From Morella rubra (lineage: Eukaryota; Streptophyta; Magnoliopsida; Fagales; Myricaceae): a stretch of DNA of 64,000 nucleotides. Positions within the stretch are counted from its first letter, which is position 1, and every line of letters begins with the position of its first letter. A program made the translations under genes and the position numbers. Of this stretch, positions 60,501 through 64,000 are shown piece by piece. Location: NCBI GenBank assembly GCA_003952965.2, contig CM025853.1, forward strand, positions 32,675,717-32,739,716, in the 5' to 3' direction. The notes under the pieces are model-generated. The model did no database searches. It worked only from the letters and a program-made list of their open reading frames with translations, and had not been told where the DNA came from.

Positions 60501-63475
60501 GGTAAACTCTTACTTGAATGAGAATGGAATTGAAGTTCAGGAATATAGTGCAGTGAGCTCAGATGTAGCCTTGCTTGCGTCGAATGAACTTATCCCTTTG
60601 TCTGTCCTTAAGGGAACTGAAACTGCCATTAAGAAGGATGTAGCTAGTGAGACTGTTATCGCAGGACATGAGAAAGAAGAAGTGGAAGGAAAAAATAATT
60701 TGGACCGCATATGGGCTGACCCTGGTACATGCTGCTATGCTTTGTACTCGAAACTGGAATCTGATAAGGTTCTTCTGCAGCAGTCACCTTTGGCCCTTGC
60801 AAAAGCTATTAAGGTAGTAAATGTACTTCCTTCTAATGGAGTATTATTTGGTTTGTTCTAGAGGTGATGACTGACCCAATGACATTGATGAACTGAAAAT
60901 TGAAACATAGTAGTTATTCTATTATTTTTGGATAGAACTCCCTCTGTATAAAAGATATGTGGAGCTAATTAAACTGGTTCTTGAGTTGCTGAAACTATAT
61001 ATAAATTTCTTAGCCTATCAATATTGGTGGCTAAAATTATTTTTGATGGGATGCCAGCGGAGTCTGTTGTAAGTTCCCAGGTCTCCTAAACAAAGATAGA
61101 CATTCGCTGAGGAATGCACAAACAGAACATAAACAGACTCACACTGAGAAATTCACACACAGAATGCATGCGCACATACAATAGATTGGCGTAACCCATT
61201 CAAATTTACTTGTACCAGTGTGTGGCTGCAACCAGAAGAGGATGAGATTTTTGGGATCTAGACATGTGATTATGCAATTGTCGTTCACTCTGCTATCCAA
61301 AAATGATTGCAATTTTTGCGTGTTTTGCAAGTATAAAATATCATGCATCCATCAGGATAGATAAGCAATTAGATTGTTGTGTTGATTGAGTTCATCGAAT
61401 ATTTTTAGACATAATATGTTTGCATCTTTGCAGTGATATCTCTACCACGCTATTATGACTATTGACAGATTGTTATCATATTTTAGAACCCTGTTGAGTT
61501 GGAAGGATTAAAAAAGGCACATGTTCGTGATGGTGCAGCTGTAGTGCAATATCTTGTTTGGTTAGATAATCAGGTAAACTGTGAAACCTGTGAGCCCTGA
61601 TGTTTGTATGAGTCTCTTCTTGTCCAAGGTTCTCTCTCTGTCTCTGGGTCTGTCTCTCTCTTCAATCTTGTACTTTCTGAATGCAATTTTCTAATTGCCA
61701 ACAAATGCAACAAAATCCTAGGCCTGAAAATAATGCCTAATTTTATTTCATATTTGCAGATGCAGGAGATTTATGGTGCTTCTGGTTACTATTTTGAGGG
61801 GATAGGAGAGAGCAGGAAAAAGCACTCGTGAGTTTTTTTAATCCTGATTGATTTTGATAGTTCTCATCATGGATGAAGTCAATAGTTCATACTGAGATGC
61901 GTATTGCTTTGGATATAGCCTGCTATCCTTTTTCGTGAAAGATGCCATACCAACAGCTCATTGACAACATATTTTCAGAATAAACTAATCTCAATTCGAA
62001 ATTTCATTCTGTGGTATGCTTCATTTTTCTCGTAGCACAAAATGTGCTCTAATTATTGCAGTGACGGGAATTTACATGTTGCTGATTCATATTTTGGAAC
62101 GTTGTCGCAATGAACAATGGCAGGGAAACAATGAAGCTAACTGAGGTGACCGCAAGTGATAAGCTGGAGGGCTTTCGAGCATCAAAAGAAGTAACTTCTG
62201 CTTCATATTGAAATTGCTATCTAGTGTTAATTAGACAATCAGAGTGTCTTTTGTTTATATAAATAAATATTTATTGCCTAACCTTTTCTGAAGCAGCCAG
62301 ACCTGTTTTGCTTGGAATGGAATATGTCTTCAAGAAATACTTCGTGTTTATTTCCTATTGAAGTTGATTATTTCCTATTGAAGTTGATTTTTTTATTATG
62401 GTGAAATGGGATTCTAACAAATCTAGTTGAGATTTCTCTTGGTAGAATTGCCTTTTTTGTTTGTTTGTGTTTTTTTGGACTCTCTTGTTGCCTTGCTTTA
62501 CAGCGGTCCTGAAAAAGGTTATGACCTCATAGATTTTCATATTAAAAGAAACGTCAATGCTTATGACTTGCTTTGAAGAATCAGTAGCAAATTTGTGCTT
62601 ATCTTCATCTACTTCAGTGTGTGCAAAAGCCCACTGTCCACCACCACCCTACCCGAGCTGGGACCATTCTGTTCTCACCATATGTTGCATGGCTAATTTG
62701 TAATTGATTTTCACCCAGGGAAGGTTTTTAGCTAGTCTAATCATCTGCTGTCCTGATTTCATTGTGATGCGTCATCATGACTTGGATAACAGTGTGTCAA
62801 GCACGTGCTGAAGATATCCTAATTTCAGCACCTATTTTGTCATTATGTCCAAGGATGTGGTGGTTGAGATGATTTTTGGTTTTTATTTACTTGAAAGCAT
62901 GGTTTAAGCTGAAATGTTCTTTGTAAATTAAAGGGAAGGAGGTAAAGAATAACCTGGTAGAAATTTAAGGATGGAAAGGAAAAAAAGAGACCTTGAATTG
63001 ATTGCTGGAAGGTGAACCTTATAGTTTAATCTTTCTTTCTGTCTGCACTTTTTTACACAATAAGGATTCTTTCTGTATTATGTTGCAGTATTTCAGAGGC
63101 TTGAGTTTCCCCACTATTTCATCAGTTGGGCCAAATGCAGCGATCATACATTACGCACCCAATTCCGAAACATGTGCTGAGTTTGATCCAGATGAAATCT
63201 ACCTTTTTGATTCAGGAGCACAGGTCCGTCAACGAGGCCCCTGCTTAATTTCTCATAAAAGGAAATTATTGCCAATAGTTTGAATTGTAACCATCACTAA
63301 CCTTTTCAATAAATCCCCTATTTTGTTTTTCACTGTATTGATAATTTTTATGCTTCTGTTTTGTTGTTTGATTATTTGGGTGGCATATCTGAAGTATCTA
63401 GATGGAACAACTGATATAACACGAACTGTTCATTTTGGAAAACCCTCAGAACATGAGAAAGCATGCTATACTGCA
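57523..63475 (+). CDS. APP1: Aminopeptidase P (Xaa-Pro aminopeptidase, APP1-like), first eleven exons (partial)
   Basis: Cytosolic M24B metallopeptidase that removes the first residue from peptides with Pro at position 2; the Arabidopsis relative APP1 (At4g36760) was linked to auxin-transport inhibitor binding. Exons join in frame: 57523-57615, 58306-58369, 58855-58994, 59689-59973, 60126-60248, 60502-60813, 61487-61573, 61760-61827, 62124-62190, 63089-63223 and 63395-63475, giving 485 residues. The N-terminal creatinase-like domains include [23 protein letters not shown] and [12 protein letters not shown]. The catalytic domain begins near [37 protein letters not shown] supplies the two metal-binding Asp residues. 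The remaining His and Glu ligands lie past the right edge, where the gene continues after a GTAAGT donor at 63476. Confidence 0.95.
62350..62389. repeat. Short tandem duplication in aminopeptidase intron
   Basis: ATTTCCTATTGAAGTTGATT-type unit of about 19-20 bp occurs twice in a row. It lies in the intron before exon 10, with no coding effect. Confidence 0.8.
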
Positions 63476-64000
63476 GTAAGTGTCTTCCATTGCTCTCCTT
63501 GAAGATACTTTGTTCATTCGTAGTTGAATTTGTCTTAGTTCTTATCATGTCTATTTGAAACACGGCTGCTCTGATTCTTTGTTGCAATCCAAATGATGGG
63601 AGATGTGATTCTAATCAGAGAAATAGGCGATTATGTTGTGTGTTAGAGTGTTCTCTTTTCTTTGGCCTTTAAATGAACCATTTGAGGAACATTTTGTGCT
63701 ATGGTAAACACTCAATCATTCTGAGGAGTAAAAAATTGGTCTATCCGGTTATAAATGTTATGCTTGCAAGAGTAAGCCTAGTAAATAATTGTTCATGGTG
63801 AAACCATGTGCCACCCTTTGAAATGGATCTAGTTTCAGAACTAGATATATGCTCTGCTATTAAGCAAAACTTGGAAAAAGTTTTTCTTTAGTCTATACTT
63901 CGTTTGACGATAAACTTCTAGACAATCGTGAAAACTGTGCTACCTGCCACGAAAGTTTGTACCCATGACCAATGATACCACCATCACAGCCACGTACTCC

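Overview
The window is nuclear DNA from a flowering plant, most likely a woody eudicot. The genes carry many short GT-AG introns, the intergenic DNA is AT-rich with microsatellites, and every gene recognised here is a plant family member (IDD zinc finger, GRAS, G-box bZIP, HVA22-like, vicilin-like cupin). I see no bacterial, organellar or viral gene set and no CRISPR array. Species cannot be fixed by eye.

Left part (1-22 kb). The 5' half of an RNA polymerase III subunit gene (RPC5-like, minus strand) runs off the left edge. About 8 kb without a convincing gene follows. Next come a complete four-exon INDETERMINATE DOMAIN C2H2 zinc-finger gene (plus), another gene-poor 4.8 kb, and a plastid/mitochondrial-type PP2C phosphatase gene (plus). 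The N-terminal part of the PP2C gene is split between reading frames.

Middle part (23-46 kb). A five-exon vicilin-like cupin gene (minus) ends in a 1.2 kb pure polypurine tract that codes a Glu/Arg tail. It is followed by an intronless GRAS gene of the SCL15 type (plus), an eight-exon HVA22-like k gene (plus) and, convergent with it, an eleven-coding-exon GBF1-type bZIP gene (minus). A recent three-copy tandem repeat (period 355 bp) lies upstream of GBF1.

Right part (46-64 kb). This holds a six-exon Raf-like ATN1-type kinase gene (minus), a two-exon WrbA/FQR1-like quinone reductase gene (plus), and the first eleven exons of a cytosolic aminopeptidase P (APP1-type) gene (plus) that runs off the right edge.

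From 23 kb onward the gene content matches, in order, the Arabidopsis chromosome 4 series At4g36700 (vicilin-like), 36710 (SCL15), 36720 (HVA22K), 36730 (GBF1), 36750 (FQR1-like) and 36760 (APP1), with the kinase as an extra gene. This looks like a conserved collinear block. The most attractive idea is functional. A seed-storage-type gene, whose promoter carries an overlapping RY motif and G-box, sits next to an SCL15-type gene, a known repressor of seed maturation genes. A G-box-binding factor lies in the same block. I found no clearly undescribed biological system. The sequence-level oddities are listed in the findings: the polypurine tract, duplicated gene ends, a palindrome touching a TATA box, frame breaks in the PP2C gene, and a near-empty retroposon scar.
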